Assembly (NCBI GenBank): GCA_035495315.1
Contig: DATJGF010000194.1
Coordinates: 10,611 to 74,610, forward strand
From: DATJGF01 sp035495315
Lineage (GTDB): Bacteria > Verrucomicrobiota > Verrucomicrobiia > Limisphaerales > UBA8199
DNA length: 64,000 nucleotides
Reading direction: 5' to 3'
This document shows, in pieces, positions 25,566-34,598 of this stretch. The position numbers and the translations under genes were made by a program. Within the stretch, counting starts at the first letter, position 1, and each line of letters opens with the position of its first letter. The notes below the pieces were generated by a model. That model saw only the letters and a program-made list of their open reading frames with translations, searched no databases and was not told where the DNA came from.

Positions 25566-26051
25566 TTACTGGATGGCCCCCCAGATATAGTTTTGCAGCC
25601 CGTAACGAGCCACCTGCGTTTGCATCTGACGCGCATGAGGAATCGCTGTCCCGCGATTGTAATTTGTCCAGTTCAGATTGACGGTCACCAGGGCCATATT
25701 CGGGGCGTACGAGGCGGTGTCGGGAATGCTCGTCGCCGGCCCGACGGTGACTGTGCCGAAGTAGGCTACGCCCTGATTGGTGCTGGTGCTAAGCGGGTCA
25801 TACTTTTCCTGGAAGGAAACGTTGCCCAATTGCGACCACGTGCATAGGCGCACCGCTTCAATTTTCTGCATCAGGATCTGCGTAGCCCGCAGGTCCTCTC
25901 GAGTGGTTTGCAGCACCGAAAACCCGGATGAAAGCGCCAGGCAAAACCCACCTCCAATGGTTCCAAGAACAAAGACGGCAACCACAACTTCCGCCAGAGT
26001 GAAGGCCGCTCGACGGCAATTCCTCTCCTGACCACTCGCCTTAAAATTCAT
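25566..26051 (-). CDS. Cassette D: GspI/PilV-like pseudopilin
   Basis: A 161-residue prepilin from the ATG at 26051. Leader MNFKASGQERNCRRAA precedes FTLAEVVVAVFVLGTIGGGF with Glu at +5. LQTTREDLRATQILMQKIEA, VRLCTWSQLGNVSFQEKYDPL and ARYGLQNYIWGAIQ make it the close twin of the cassette B gene. The frame is open to 26090 but the extra residues do not look like a leader. First gene of the shortest cassette (I-K, no J). Confidence 0.8.
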   Translation of the reverse strand: MNFKASGQERNCRRAAFTLAEVVVAVFVLGTIGGGFCLALSSGFSVLQTTREDLRATQILMQKIEAVRLCTWSQLGNVSFQEKYDPLSTSTNQGVAYFGTVTVGPATSIPDTASYAPNMALVTVNLNWTNYNRGTAIPHARQMQTQVARYGLQNYIWGAIQ

Positions 26052-26218
26052 AATTCCCAAACTTTCTTGTTCCGCCGCAGGGAACAGCACCCGACCCCAG
26101 TTTCACTCAGGCACCAATTCTCAAATCCACAGCGGATGCTTATGACTTTTACTGTAGATGCAAAGCGGGGAAGTTCTACCTCAGAGATTCCATACAGCTA
26201 TCCGTAGCTTTTCGGAAA

Positions 26219-27271
26219 TTATCGCGGCTTGGTTGCGATTAGGAGAAGTTCGTCACCGGCTTCCGGATTGCCTCGCAGAAGCATGCGTTGGCGCATTTGG
26301 TAGAGGATACCCCACAGCAGGTTAGCGGGTTTGCCCAGTTCGCTCATTTCCGCCCTGCCAAAACGCTCGATACAGCGGCTTAACGCTCCGTAGACCCAGG
26401 CGCTGCGGACTGTGGTGTCCAGCCGCTTGACGGTGAAACCTGCCTGGCTCGCCGAGCGACTGAGTGTCCTTGTTGAGAAGAGCACGAGATGGCGCGGGGG
26501 GTCTAAATTCAGCCAACTCGCGCCGAACTTTCGGTGGCCCCAACTCTCAATATTGGGCGTAAGAATCACCAGGGTACCACCGGGTTTGAGGATACGGTGG
26601 CACTCGCGCAGAAGGCCGACAGGATCATAAACATGCTCGATGACGTGGGCCGAGTGCACGGCATCGAACGTGTTGTCGGGAAAGGCCTGCTGTTCCAGCG
26701 TGCCTTGCCGGACACCCACTCCACGCCCACGCGCCGCCTTGACGCCATCGGGGTCGAGCTCCACGCCTTCGGCATCCCAGCCTAAAGCTTTCATCCGAGC
26801 CAATAGCACGCCGCTGCCGCAGCCAACGTCCAGGACCCGAGACGGCCGCGAGGGGGCCGGCAAATGCATCGCCGCAGCCTTTAATTCGTCGCGCCCCCCA
26901 GGATGCAACAATGCCAACGGCGCGAAAATCCGGCGCCAGCTTGGCCCCACTCCCTGTTTATACCCCAGCGACGATCCCAAATAACTGTGCCAAATTGCCC
27001 AGCACGTATCGCGCACTAGACTTGGGCCAGGTTCCGGTTGGTTGTGGGTGTAATAGCCTTCGTAAGTTTTCCCGATCTCCTCTTCGACAGGGATGGGATC
27101 AAGCCAGACGAGACCGCAATCGGGGGAACTGCATTGCAGGAATCCCCAGGTTCCGGGAGCCGCGTATGACCGATCCGTCATACCTTGGTAAAGGGACTTA
27201 CCGAGTCCGCCGCAGAGGATGCATTTGGGGGCGGATCGCGTTCGAATGATGCCATCGTGTGACATTCGCAT
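26219..27271 (-). CDS. SAM-dependent methyltransferase with N-terminal zinc-binding motif
   Basis: A 350-residue protein. An N-terminal C17-x2-C20 and C47-x4-C52 set (CILCGG, QCSSPDCG) looks like a small zinc site, as in sugar or natural-product C-methyltransferases. The class I methyltransferase core starts near 145 with motif I VLDVGCGSG, then GVELDPDGV, the DNTFDAVHSAHVIEHVYDP acidic loop and RILKPGGTLVILTPN. The substrate is unknown; its neighbour is a family 2 glycosyltransferase, so a role in surface polysaccharide or O-antigen tailoring is plausible. An ATG at 27265 is an equally good start. Confidence 0.8.
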   Translation of the reverse strand: MRMSHDGIIRTRSAPKCILCGGLGKSLYQGMTDRSYAAPGTWGFLQCSSPDCGLVWLDPIPVEEEIGKTYEGYYTHNQPEPGPSLVRDTCWAIWHSYLGSSLGYKQGVGPSWRRIFAPLALLHPGGRDELKAAAMHLPAPSRPSRVLDVGCGSGVLLARMKALGWDAEGVELDPDGVKAARGRGVGVRQGTLEQQAFPDNTFDAVHSAHVIEHVYDPVGLLRECHRILKPGGTLVILTPNIESWGHRKFGASWLNLDPPRHLVLFSTRTLSRSASQAGFTVKRLDTTVRSAWVYGALSRCIERFGRAEMSELGKPANLLWGILYQMRQRMLLRGNPEAGDELLLIATKPR

Positions 27272-27278
27272 TTAAGCT

Positions 27279-27427
27279 TGTAGGAGACGACGTGAGGAGA
27301 CTCTGGAGGTAAAACGTGAAGCGTAAAACGTAAAATGTGAAGCGTCGTGCCTAAGAAGATAGACTGTTACATTACGCATTACGTGTTACGTTTTGCCTCT
27401 CCGAGTCTCCTTACGTCGTCTCCTATA
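27279..27427. repeat. 150-bp composite palindrome bounded by inverted 26-bp elements
   Basis: Copies of the GTAGGAGACGACGT element lie head to head at 27279-27304 (plus) and 27402-27427 (minus). Between them are stuttering arms, GGTAAAACGTGAAGCGTAAA on the left and an imperfect inverse CATTACGCATTACGTGTTAC on the right. The whole unit could fold into one long imperfect hairpin. It fills the gap between the methyltransferase and glycosyltransferase genes, 8-10 bp from each. Confidence 0.75.
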
Positions 27428-27436
27428 GCGAGTGCT

Positions 27437-28408
27437 TCAGCTATACACGTTCTTCGGATGGCGCGGGCGGCGAAGCAGGCCGTAGACAATAAGATCGCGA
27501 GTTTCCACCACAACTTGCCCCATGTGCCACGCCAAAGGCCCGGAAATCTGCTTGCCTTGGCAGATGATATCTCGCGAGTACGCGAGGTTGTTTTGCTGGC
27601 GGATGCGTTTCGCTTTAATTCCGGTGCGCACGGCGAAAAGACCTTTGAGCTTGAACTTGCGCACAAAGCCGGGTCGCTGGGCACGCAATTCTTCATTCAT
27701 CTGCATCACACGCCATTCATCCAAAATCAGAGCCTGTATTCCGGGCATAACCGTGTTGGTCGTGTTATCCCCGTGCCAGCGATATTTGCACAACGGCAGA
27801 TTGACTTGGACGATCCGCTGACAATGCTTGCCGAAGGCGGCCCACCAAGCGACATCGCCCAGGATCGGCATGTCGAGCCGAAATTGGCAGGGCGGCTTCT
27901 GATAATTGGTTTTCATCAAACTGCCGCTAAACGCCTGATTCGCGATCTCTGCCTTCCGACTTAAGAACCGGTCGATCGGGATTTCTTCGGCGGTTCCCGT
28001 GACCTTGCCGGACATACTCAGCCGCCGATCATGTTCGTCGATCCGTTCGTCCAGCGAGTAAGCGAGGCCAAAGCCATTGCAGGACTCAAGCTCGCTCGTC
28101 AGCCGTTGATAAAATAGCGGCTCGATAAGATCATCCGCGCAAAGCAAATGGAAGTACTTGGTTTCCGTGGCAAATTCGAGGGCGCGATTGCAATTGCCGA
28201 ACAACCCGAGATTGGAGGGGTTGCGAATCCATTCGCAGCGGATTGTCGAAAAGTTTTTTACGATGTTCTCGGTGCCATCGGTCGAGCAGTTATCCAGCAC
28301 GATCAGACGATCAGGCTTGAGGGTTTGTTTGGCTACAGACTCCAGGGTCTGGCGGATAAACTTCTCGCCGTTATAAACCGGGATGACGGTGATGAGATTG
28401 AACTGCAT
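27437..28408 (-). CDS. Glycosyltransferase family 2 protein
   Basis: A 323-residue GT-A fold glycosyltransferase. The N terminus TVIPVYNGEKFIRQTLESV is the family 2 start; LDNCSTDGTENIV, NPSNLGLFGNCNRAL and a CADD segment near residues 93-96 give the nucleotide-sugar and metal site. It is cytosolic and probably adds a sugar to a lipid-linked or surface glycan. The C-terminal 60 residues are basic, consistent with membrane association. It lies upstream of the methyltransferase on the same strand. Confidence 0.85.
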   Translation of the reverse strand: MQFNLITVIPVYNGEKFIRQTLESVAKQTLKPDRLIVLDNCSTDGTENIVKNFSTIRCEWIRNPSNLGLFGNCNRALEFATETKYFHLLCADDLIEPLFYQRLTSELESCNGFGLAYSLDERIDEHDRRLSMSGKVTGTAEEIPIDRFLSRKAEIANQAFSGSLMKTNYQKPPCQFRLDMPILGDVAWWAAFGKHCQRIVQVNLPLCKYRWHGDNTTNTVMPGIQALILDEWRVMQMNEELRAQRPGFVRKFKLKGLFAVRTGIKAKRIRQQNNLAYSRDIICQGKQISGPLAWHMGQVVVETRDLIVYGLLRRPRHPKNVYS

Positions 28409-28719
28409 CCAGTGATAGCCTAGTTGAAATCGCGGGGAGCTAACAAGCCGGATGTGAGCCTGTAAAAAGACACTAAAGCGCTGCGTATCAGCAATGCTGC
28501 TGTAACCACTTAACGTTGTTAAGACTTCCTTTGTCGACCACTTTGTCCAGGATAATCAACCAACAATTCCCTCATGAAACACTGCACGTCTGCTGACGTC
28601 GGAACTGGTAAGGAAATGCTGGATCGAACCGGCGCGATGCTGACGGGGTTTGAGGCGGAGTGACAAACGGGGAGATAAAATTGAAAGACAAAGTGGAGGA
28701 CGTAGTGAAAGATAAAGAA
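28409..28719. other. Intergenic region, no gene seen
   Basis: 311 bp between the glycosyltransferase start and the NIF3-like stop. No supported reading frame. The promoter of the glycosyltransferase gene should be here, but none was identified. Confidence 0.4.
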
Positions 28720-29484
28720 CTATAATCCCGTCGGATGATCCACGAACAAGCAGGGCAATCCAAATCGCTTCGCCAAATGAGCTGCCAGGGCTTTCACGCC
28801 AAACGTTTCAGTCGCGTAATGACCGGCGTAGATAACGTTTAAACCGAGTTCTTCGGCCAAGGCGTAAGTCCAATGCGGCCCCTCTCCCGTCACAAATGTA
28901 TCAACCCCCTCGGCGGCAGCAATGCGGAGTTCGGCTCCTGCCCCGCCAGTCACAATACCCACTCGCCGGCACATTTCCGGTCCTCCCGGAATCACCAGCG
29001 GCTGGCTGCCGGTTGCTTTCTGCAAACGCCTCGCCAGCTCCTTGAGTGCAATCGTCGTTTCACTCTTAAACCCAATGTGCCGGCCATGATCATAGAAAAA
29101 AGGGGTCAGTCGCTTTAGACCCAACGCGGCGCAGAGCCGCACGTTATTCCCTAACCTGGGATGGAGATCCAGCGGCAGATGCGAGCTGTAGACGGCCAGA
29201 TCGTTTTCCAACAAGAGTCGCAGCAATTCGTATTTCTTACCGGTCCACGGATGCGATGGACTCCAGAAGAGTCCGTGGTGCACGACCAGCAAGTCAGCGT
29301 TCCGTTCGATCGCGAGTCGAACAGTCGCGAGGCTGGCGTCGACCGCTGCCGCGATACGTGTAATCCGTCCACTGTTTTCAACCTGTAACCCATTCGCCGC
29401 GCGTTCATAATCCTGAATCACGCTCGTGCCAAGCAGACGGTCAGTATAGGTGACGATTGTATCAAGGGGAGCTGGCCGTGCCAT
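28720..29484 (-). CDS. NIF3-like dinuclear metal centre protein (YbgI/DUF34)
   Basis: A 254-residue protein of the NIF3/YbgI family, toroidal hexamers with a two-metal site; proposed roles include GTP cyclohydrolase I type 2-like activity and metal insertion, but the biochemical function is not settled. Motifs seen: ANGLQVENSG, DASLATVRLAIERNADLLVV, HHGLFWS (metal ligands), SSHLPLD, TGEGPHW and YAGHYATETFG. The ATG at 29484 was chosen because the longer frame to 29646 runs through the low-complexity palindrome upstream. It is divergent from speA. Confidence 0.9.
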   Translation of the reverse strand: MARPAPLDTIVTYTDRLLGTSVIQDYERAANGLQVENSGRITRIAAAVDASLATVRLAIERNADLLVVHHGLFWSPSHPWTGKKYELLRLLLENDLAVYSSHLPLDLHPRLGNNVRLCAALGLKRLTPFFYDHGRHIGFKSETTIALKELARRLQKATGSQPLVIPGGPEMCRRVGIVTGGAGAELRIAAAEGVDTFVTGEGPHWTYALAEELGLNVIYAGHYATETFGVKALAAHLAKRFGLPCLFVDHPTGL

Positions 29485-29564
29485 GCGGAGGAAGTAACAG
29501 AATGGGGAAGGTGTGCAAAGGGAAATGAGGGAGGGGTAAAACGTAAGCGTAAAAGGCAATGCGC

Positions 29565-29693
29565 GATTCGTATTCCGTGTTCCGTATTTCGTGTTCCGTG
29601 ACGGAGAAGTAAGACATAGCTTCCTCAGACACAAAATACCCAACACGCATTCGAAGACCGCCTACGAAACACGAAATACGAAACACGGATCCG
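29565..29693. repeat. Low-complexity palindrome (cgtattccgtgttccg type)
   Basis: Left arm 29565-29603 is a stutter of CGTATTCCGTGTTCCGTATT; right arm 29662-29693 is its imperfect inverse, ACGAAACACGAAATACGAAA. The intervening ~58 bp is unrelated. It lies between the divergent NIF3-like and speA genes. Confidence 0.7.
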
Positions 29694-29757
29694 TTTTGCT
29701 CGTTCTCAGTTATTCACATACTATTCACAAGTTCTTGAAAAATTTTCATTACCTGTA

Positions 29758-29785
29758 TTGAATTCCACGTGCAGCATTCTATAGT
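29758..29785 (+). promoter_or_regulatory. Candidate sigma-70-type promoter of speA
   Basis: TTGAAT at 29758-29763 and TATAGT at 29780-29785 with a 16-bp spacer, 23 bp before the speA ATG. The surrounding 100 bp is AT-rich compared with the rest of the window. No experimental support. Confidence 0.4.
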
Positions 29786-29808
29786 GCGATTCGATTGTCT
29801 AAATCGAA

Positions 29809-31749
29809 ATGAGTAACTCTAGTGAGGCAAGCCCATCGTGGGATGTGCAGCAGGCCCGAAACCTCTACAACATTCACCGTTGGGGGGCAGATTATTTTGA
29901 TATCAACGAAGCCGGCCGGGTCGTCGCCAAGCCGCAACGCGACGCTGGAGCCTCAGTAGATATTACCGATGTAATCGAGGAGGCCAAAGCGCGAGGACTC
30001 AAATTTCCGGTATTGATTCGATTTCAGGACATCCTGCGGCATCGGGTGGACTCCATAAACCAGGCCTTTCGGAATGCGATTTCGGAATTCAATTATCAGG
30101 GGAAATATCGCGGCGTCTTTCCGATTAAGGTCAATCAACTGCGGGAAGTGGTCGAAGAGATTCTCGATGCGGGGAAACCGTACGATTTTGGGCTGGAAGT
30201 CGGCAGCAAACCCGAACTGTTTGCCGGGTTGGCGCTGCAAAACCAACTGGGCAGCTTGATCGTCTGCAACGGTTACAAGGACAGTGCGTTCGTCAGAATG
30301 GCGCTTCTGGGCACCAAACTCGGCAGGAAAGTCATCATGGTGGTCGAGAAGCTGGAGGAACTTCGCCAGATCATTTCGGTCTCAAAACAAATCGGCGTCG
30401 AGCCTATTCTGGGAATGCGTGTGCGGCTCCTCAGCAAAGGCGGCGGCAAGTGGGCCGAGAGCGCCGGCGAAAATGCCAAGTTTGGACTAACCACCGCCGA
30501 GTTGCTGGTCGCGACCGAAATGCTCAAAGCGGAAGGCCTGGCACATTGCTTTAAGCTGCTCCATTTCCATATCGGCTCGCAGATCCCCGATATCCTGATT
30601 GTGAAACGTGCCGTCCAGGAGGCGGCACGCTTTTACGCCAAGCTCAACAAAATGGGATTTCAGGTGGAGTTCCTGGACGTCGGCGGCGGTCTTGGGGTCG
30701 ATTACGATGGAAGCCGGTCGGCTTTTGACAGCTCTACCAACTATACGCTGCAAGAGTATGCCAACGACATCGTCTACTATATTGCGGACGTGTGCAACGC
30801 CGAGAAGGTCCCCCATCCGGACATCATCAGCGAGAGCGGGCGCGCGGTGGTGGCGCACCACAGCGTATTGATCGTCGAAGTCTTTGGCTCGATCGGTAAA
30901 ATTCGGCCCGGCGATTTTTTTCAATATTCTGAAAGCGAAACGCCGCTGGTGCGGGAGCTGCTCGATATCCGCAAGAACTTGCCGAAACTCAATAAGCTGG
31001 AGGCTTATCACGACGCGCTTGAGCGAAAAGAAGACGCCCAGCACATGTTCACACTGGGCATGATGGATTTGCCCGAAAAGGCCAAGATCGAGAATTTATA
31101 CTGGGAGATAAGCCGGGAAGTAGTTCAGACTTACAAAGACCAGGCGTATGTGCCCGAGGAAATCCGCAAGCTGGAAGACAGCCTCGGCGATCAATATCTC
31201 TGCAATTTTTCGGTGTTCCAGTCGCTGCTGGACCACTGGGCTTTGGGCCAGTTGTTTCCGGTGATGCCGATCAGCCGGCTGCAGGAACGGCCCACCTGCG
31301 AGGCGACCCTGGTGGATATTACCTGCGATTCGGATGGACAGGTAAACAAGTTTATCGACCTGAAAGACGTGCGCGACACCCTGTCGCTACATCCATTGCA
31401 CGCCAACGGGAATGGCATGCCGGACCCATATTATATCGGCTTCTTCCTGATGGGAGCTTACCAGGACATCATGGGCGACCTGCACAACCTGTTCGGCCGC
31501 GTCAATGAAGTGCACGTCTTCCTCGACCCGGATGAACCAGCAGGCTACTATGTCGAGGAGATCATTGAAGGGACAACCATCGCCCAGGCGCTCGATTCGG
31601 TGCAGTACGACGAGAAAGAGCTCAAGCGCCAAATGAAAGCGCAAGTCGATGAGGCCATCAAAAGCGATCGTATGAAACCATCGGAGGCGATGCGCTTGTT
31701 GGATGATTACGAACGCGGATTGAAAGAGTACACTTACCTGAGTTTTTAG
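29809..31749 (+). CDS. speA: Biosynthetic arginine decarboxylase
   Basis: Fold III PLP enzyme that decarboxylates arginine to agmatine, the first step of the agmatine route to putrescine and spermidine. The 646-residue length matches SpeA. The PLP lysine is Lys107 in GVFPIKVNQ. Other SpeA blocks are LEVGSKPEL, LLHFHIGSQIPD, VEFLDVGGGLGVDYDG, ISESGRAVVAHHS and CNFSVFQSLLDHWA. A second arginine-consuming enzyme is encoded at 59789, so arginine has two fates here. Confidence 0.97.
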   Translation: MSNSSEASPSWDVQQARNLYNIHRWGADYFDINEAGRVVAKPQRDAGASVDITDVIEEAKARGLKFPVLIRFQDILRHRVDSINQAFRNAISEFNYQGKYRGVFPIKVNQLREVVEEILDAGKPYDFGLEVGSKPELFAGLALQNQLGSLIVCNGYKDSAFVRMALLGTKLGRKVIMVVEKLEELRQIISVSKQIGVEPILGMRVRLLSKGGGKWAESAGENAKFGLTTAELLVATEMLKAEGLAHCFKLLHFHIGSQIPDILIVKRAVQEAARFYAKLNKMGFQVEFLDVGGGLGVDYDGSRSAFDSSTNYTLQEYANDIVYYIADVCNAEKVPHPDIISESGRAVVAHHSVLIVEVFGSIGKIRPGDFFQYSESETPLVRELLDIRKNLPKLNKLEAYHDALERKEDAQHMFTLGMMDLPEKAKIENLYWEISREVVQTYKDQAYVPEEIRKLEDSLGDQYLCNFSVFQSLLDHWALGQLFPVMPISRLQERPTCEATLVDITCDSDGQVNKFIDLKDVRDTLSLHPLHANGNGMPDPYYIGFFLMGAYQDIMGDLHNLFGRVNEVHVFLDPDEPAGYYVEEIIEGTTIAQALDSVQYDEKELKRQMKAQVDEAIKSDRMKPSEAMRLLDDYERGLKEYTYLSF

Positions 31750-31771
31750 CCAGGACCCATGAGGACCGACG

Positions 31772-32554
31772 ATGGAGGATAGAGAATGGTCGACGACCTC
31801 CGCCGGCCGCTCGGCGCCCACGCTGCCCCCTGCTTCCCGATCCGAAGTGTCTGCTCCAGCCGCTAATGCCGATTTAATGCGCTCGCTCGGGCGCCTTGTA
31901 CGCGGTCTATCGGCTTTGTTTTGGGGATTGCCCGCCGCGTTAGTGGTCTGTTTTCACGCGGTGAAATCGGATGGGTTCAAATCGTTCGGCGCCATTCCGC
32001 CGTTAGCGTGCACCGCTTTGCTGGCTTACGGGTTGTGGCAATTGGGCGCTTTCCAGAAACAGGAACGAGTCTGGCGCAGGGCGCTTGACCGTGCGACCCT
32101 GCTGGCGCTGATCAATTTTGGGTTGAGTCCCTTCCTGTACTGGTCGAGTCGAGTTCCTGACAATCCGTTCTTCTCGGCAATGGTGCTGTTGATGGTAGGC
32201 AGCAGCCTGCTTTTTCTCGCCAGCCTGAACCTGGTCTTGCAGCGCCTTGGCGCCATGTTGCCGGATGAAGCGCTGCGCCAGGAAACCCGCCAGTTCACCT
32301 GGCTCAATTTGGCGCTATTGCTGGCGACCTTCCTGGTTTCCGGAGTTTATCTCGTTGTCAGAAAACTGCCTCACTTGCCGTTGTACGTCGAAACGGTCAT
32401 TCGCGCTCTTAGCGACCGGGGCAACTTCTGGTTTTTTGTCATGATGATTCCCCTGGTGCTGCTGCCGTTGGCAATGACGATGGCGTTGCTGTGGAAAACC
32501 AAAGAAGTCATCCTTGAGAACGTCTTTGAGTCGGGGCGTCCGTCGACAGGCTAA
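31772..32554 (+). CDS. Multi-pass membrane protein, function unknown
   Basis: A 260-residue protein starting 22 bp after speA on the same strand. After ~35 hydrophilic residues come about six hydrophobic segments: around 47-63, 74-92, 107-125, 134-154, 172-194 and 216-238. Loops are short and basic on alternating sides. No family was recognised. Co-transcription with speA is likely from spacing, but a role in polyamine transport or sensing would be a guess. Confidence 0.7.
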   Translation: MEDREWSTTSAGRSAPTLPPASRSEVSAPAANADLMRSLGRLVRGLSALFWGLPAALVVCFHAVKSDGFKSFGAIPPLACTALLAYGLWQLGAFQKQERVWRRALDRATLLALINFGLSPFLYWSSRVPDNPFFSAMVLLMVGSSLLFLASLNLVLQRLGAMLPDEALRQETRQFTWLNLALLLATFLVSGVYLVVRKLPHLPLYVETVIRALSDRGNFWFFVMMIPLVLLPLAMTMALLWKTKEVILENVFESGRPSTG

Positions 32555-32576
32555 GGAATTTGGAAATTTTGGGATC

Positions 32577-33284
32577 CTATTCTCCGCGAGTTCGAAAAAA
32601 GAGTATCACGTAGAGGTATGCGATCCACTCATCAGTCACGTTCCTTACACCGGCGCTGGAACGCCACCAATGACGGGGATCGTAGTTTCTGCTCTCAATC
32701 GCAGTAATGCCAACGTCAACCTTTTTACCGAGGGCTTGGCGATAAAGTAATCGCGAGCGACGGGCATGCGGTCCCTCGGAAAGCAGGTGAACCTTCATCG
32801 GCGCAAGCCGATGCTCACGCCACCAATCTCTTAAGGCGACTGCCGCGGTATAGGTACGATCCTGGCGAGCAAAAGGCGCCGGCACTGCCTGGACCTCGTT
32901 AGTCCCCAAACCCATCTTCACCAACGAGGCGGCACCGCGCTCCGCGAAAGTGCGGTATTCGGACAGGAATGAACCATAGTCCAAAGGTCCCCCCGTGACG
33001 TAAAGCTTCTCATAATGGTTGCGCCGAAATTCGGACACCGCGACTTGAAGAACGTCGTCCTGTGCCCAACCTTCGATGACAAGAACCCCGCCCGGGACCG
33101 GTTTCGTCAGGGCTAAAAAAGGATACGCGCATCGCCGCGCGAGCACCGCCAGCATGATAAAGCCCAGCAGTAGTAAGAGCCAGCCACGCCACGTCGGAAT
33201 CAAGCAGGACCGCCGCTGGAGTAAGCCCAAAAACTCCCTGCTTGTCTTTGGAGCATTCAAATCATTGACCATCGCGCGCTTCAT
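32577..33284 (-). CDS. DUF218 / YdcF-ElyC-SanA family protein
   Basis: A 235-residue protein with one transmembrane helix (about 36-54) followed by the DUF218 domain: GVLVIEGWAQDD, a YVTGGPLDYG loop, E--FAERGAASLVKMG and TYTAAVALRDWW. Members such as ElyC and SanA act in envelope integrity; their chemistry is unclear. The domain faces the periplasm if the helix is a signal anchor. It converges with the membrane-protein gene (22 bp apart). Confidence 0.8.
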   Translation of the reverse strand: MKRAMVNDLNAPKTSREFLGLLQRRSCLIPTWRGWLLLLLGFIMLAVLARRCAYPFLALTKPVPGGVLVIEGWAQDDVLQVAVSEFRRNHYEKLYVTGGPLDYGSFLSEYRTFAERGAASLVKMGLGTNEVQAVPAPFARQDRTYTAAVALRDWWREHRLAPMKVHLLSEGPHARRSRLLYRQALGKKVDVGITAIESRNYDPRHWWRSSAGVRNVTDEWIAYLYVILFFRTRGE

Positions 33285-33369
33285 CGTTCGTGAGCATTTA
33301 TAGTACTGACTGCTGAAGCGATGTCAGTCTCTTAAGGATGCCCAACGCTGCCAGCAGTTCCCGGCGCCC

Positions 33370-34476
33370 CTACCCCAACCTCCTCCGGAACAGCCAATCG
33401 GCCGCAAAAAGGGAAATCGCTGCGATGACGAGGAGCGGCCAGAGGAACTCAAACAGGACAGTGAAACCGACGTTTTTGAGAAAAACTCCTTTGACGATTA
33501 CGATGAAATGTCTCAGGGGATTGAACCAATCGACGTACTGGAGCCATACGGGCATGTTCTCGACCGGAGAAGGAAATCCTGAGAGCAGGACCGCTGGCAT
33601 CATAAAGCTAAATACGCCGAGAAAGGCTTGTTGTTGAGTCGAACAGACAGAAGAGATCAATAAGCCGATTCCCGCCAGGGCGAGAATGTAAAATATCATG
33701 CTAAAATAAAGAAGCAGTAAGGAGCCCTGGAATGGTATCCGATACACAAATACGCCTGCGCTTACGATAATCGTAGCCTGGACCATTGCGACCAACAGTG
33801 CCGGCACTGTCTTTCCCACCATAATCATTCCCGGAGTCAAGGGTGAGACAAGAAGTTGATCGAAAGTCCCCTGCTCACGCTCGCGAGCGATGGAGAGGGA
33901 AGTCACAACCAATGTGCTCACCGTCGTGATGATCGCAACGAGACTCGGAATGATATGGTAAACGTAATCCAGATTCGGGTTAAACCAATGCCGCACCAGG
34001 ACGGTCGAGATCGCCACCTTGTTTTCCAGCCGGTTTCGCTCATCGATCCACGCTTGAAGAATTTCGCGCACATAACCAAGCGCAATCTGGGCGCTGTTCG
34101 AACGACGTCCGTCTAGAATCGCCTGGATAGTCGCCGGCCGATCAGCAGCAACAGCTCGCGAGAAATCGTTCGGAAAGCGCAGCACCAGCAAAGAATGCTG
34201 CCGGTCCAGGCTATCGCGGACTTCCTGCTCCGAGTGCAGGAATAGAATCTTGGTAAAAGCTTGCGCGCGGGAAAACCGCTGAATCAGTTCAGCCGATTCT
34301 CTTCCGGCATCCTCGCTAAAGAAGGCGAGGGTATTATTTTTTACTTCAAGAGTTGCAGCAAAAGGAAAGACGGCGAGCTGCAGGAGCACGGGGACAATCA
34401 GTAGCATACGGCCCTGACGATCACGCAATAGAGTCTGTAACTCTTTTCTGATTAAGCTGGCAATGCGATAAGGCAT
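33370..34476 (-). CDS. ABC-2 type permease, efflux operon (second permease)
   Basis: A 368-residue inner-membrane protein of the YbhR/YbhS type: one N-terminal helix (about 24-43), a large extracytoplasmic domain (~45-175), then five helices. The ABC-2 signature REREQGTFDQLLVSPLTPG is at about 212-230. It is the last gene of the operon HlyD - double ATPase - permease - permease. It likely pairs with the 34599 permease as a heterodimeric exporter of drugs or lipophilic compounds; substrate unknown. Confidence 0.88.
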   Translation of the reverse strand: MPYRIASLIRKELQTLLRDRQGRMLLIVPVLLQLAVFPFAATLEVKNNTLAFFSEDAGRESAELIQRFSRAQAFTKILFLHSEQEVRDSLDRQHSLLVLRFPNDFSRAVAADRPATIQAILDGRRSNSAQIALGYVREILQAWIDERNRLENKVAISTVLVRHWFNPNLDYVYHIIPSLVAIITTVSTLVVTSLSIAREREQGTFDQLLVSPLTPGMIMVGKTVPALLVAMVQATIIVSAGVFVYRIPFQGSLLLLYFSMIFYILALAGIGLLISSVCSTQQQAFLGVFSFMMPAVLLSGFPSPVENMPVWLQYVDWFNPLRHFIVIVKGVFLKNVGFTVLFEFLWPLLVIAAISLFAADWLFRRRLG

Positions 34477-34598
34477 ACAATCTTTCTCCTACCACTAAGG
34501 ACCACACCAGCGACTTAGACCAGGTTCGCCAGGTGGGCCGCTGATCAGCGTTGAGGATCTCCATTTTCCCACATGCACAGTGCGTTTCATCGTCAAGG

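Noticed and set aside
28572..28763. 63-codon minus-strand frame
   Set aside because: Straddles the stop of the NIF3-like gene in another frame; low-complexity Ser/Phe content.
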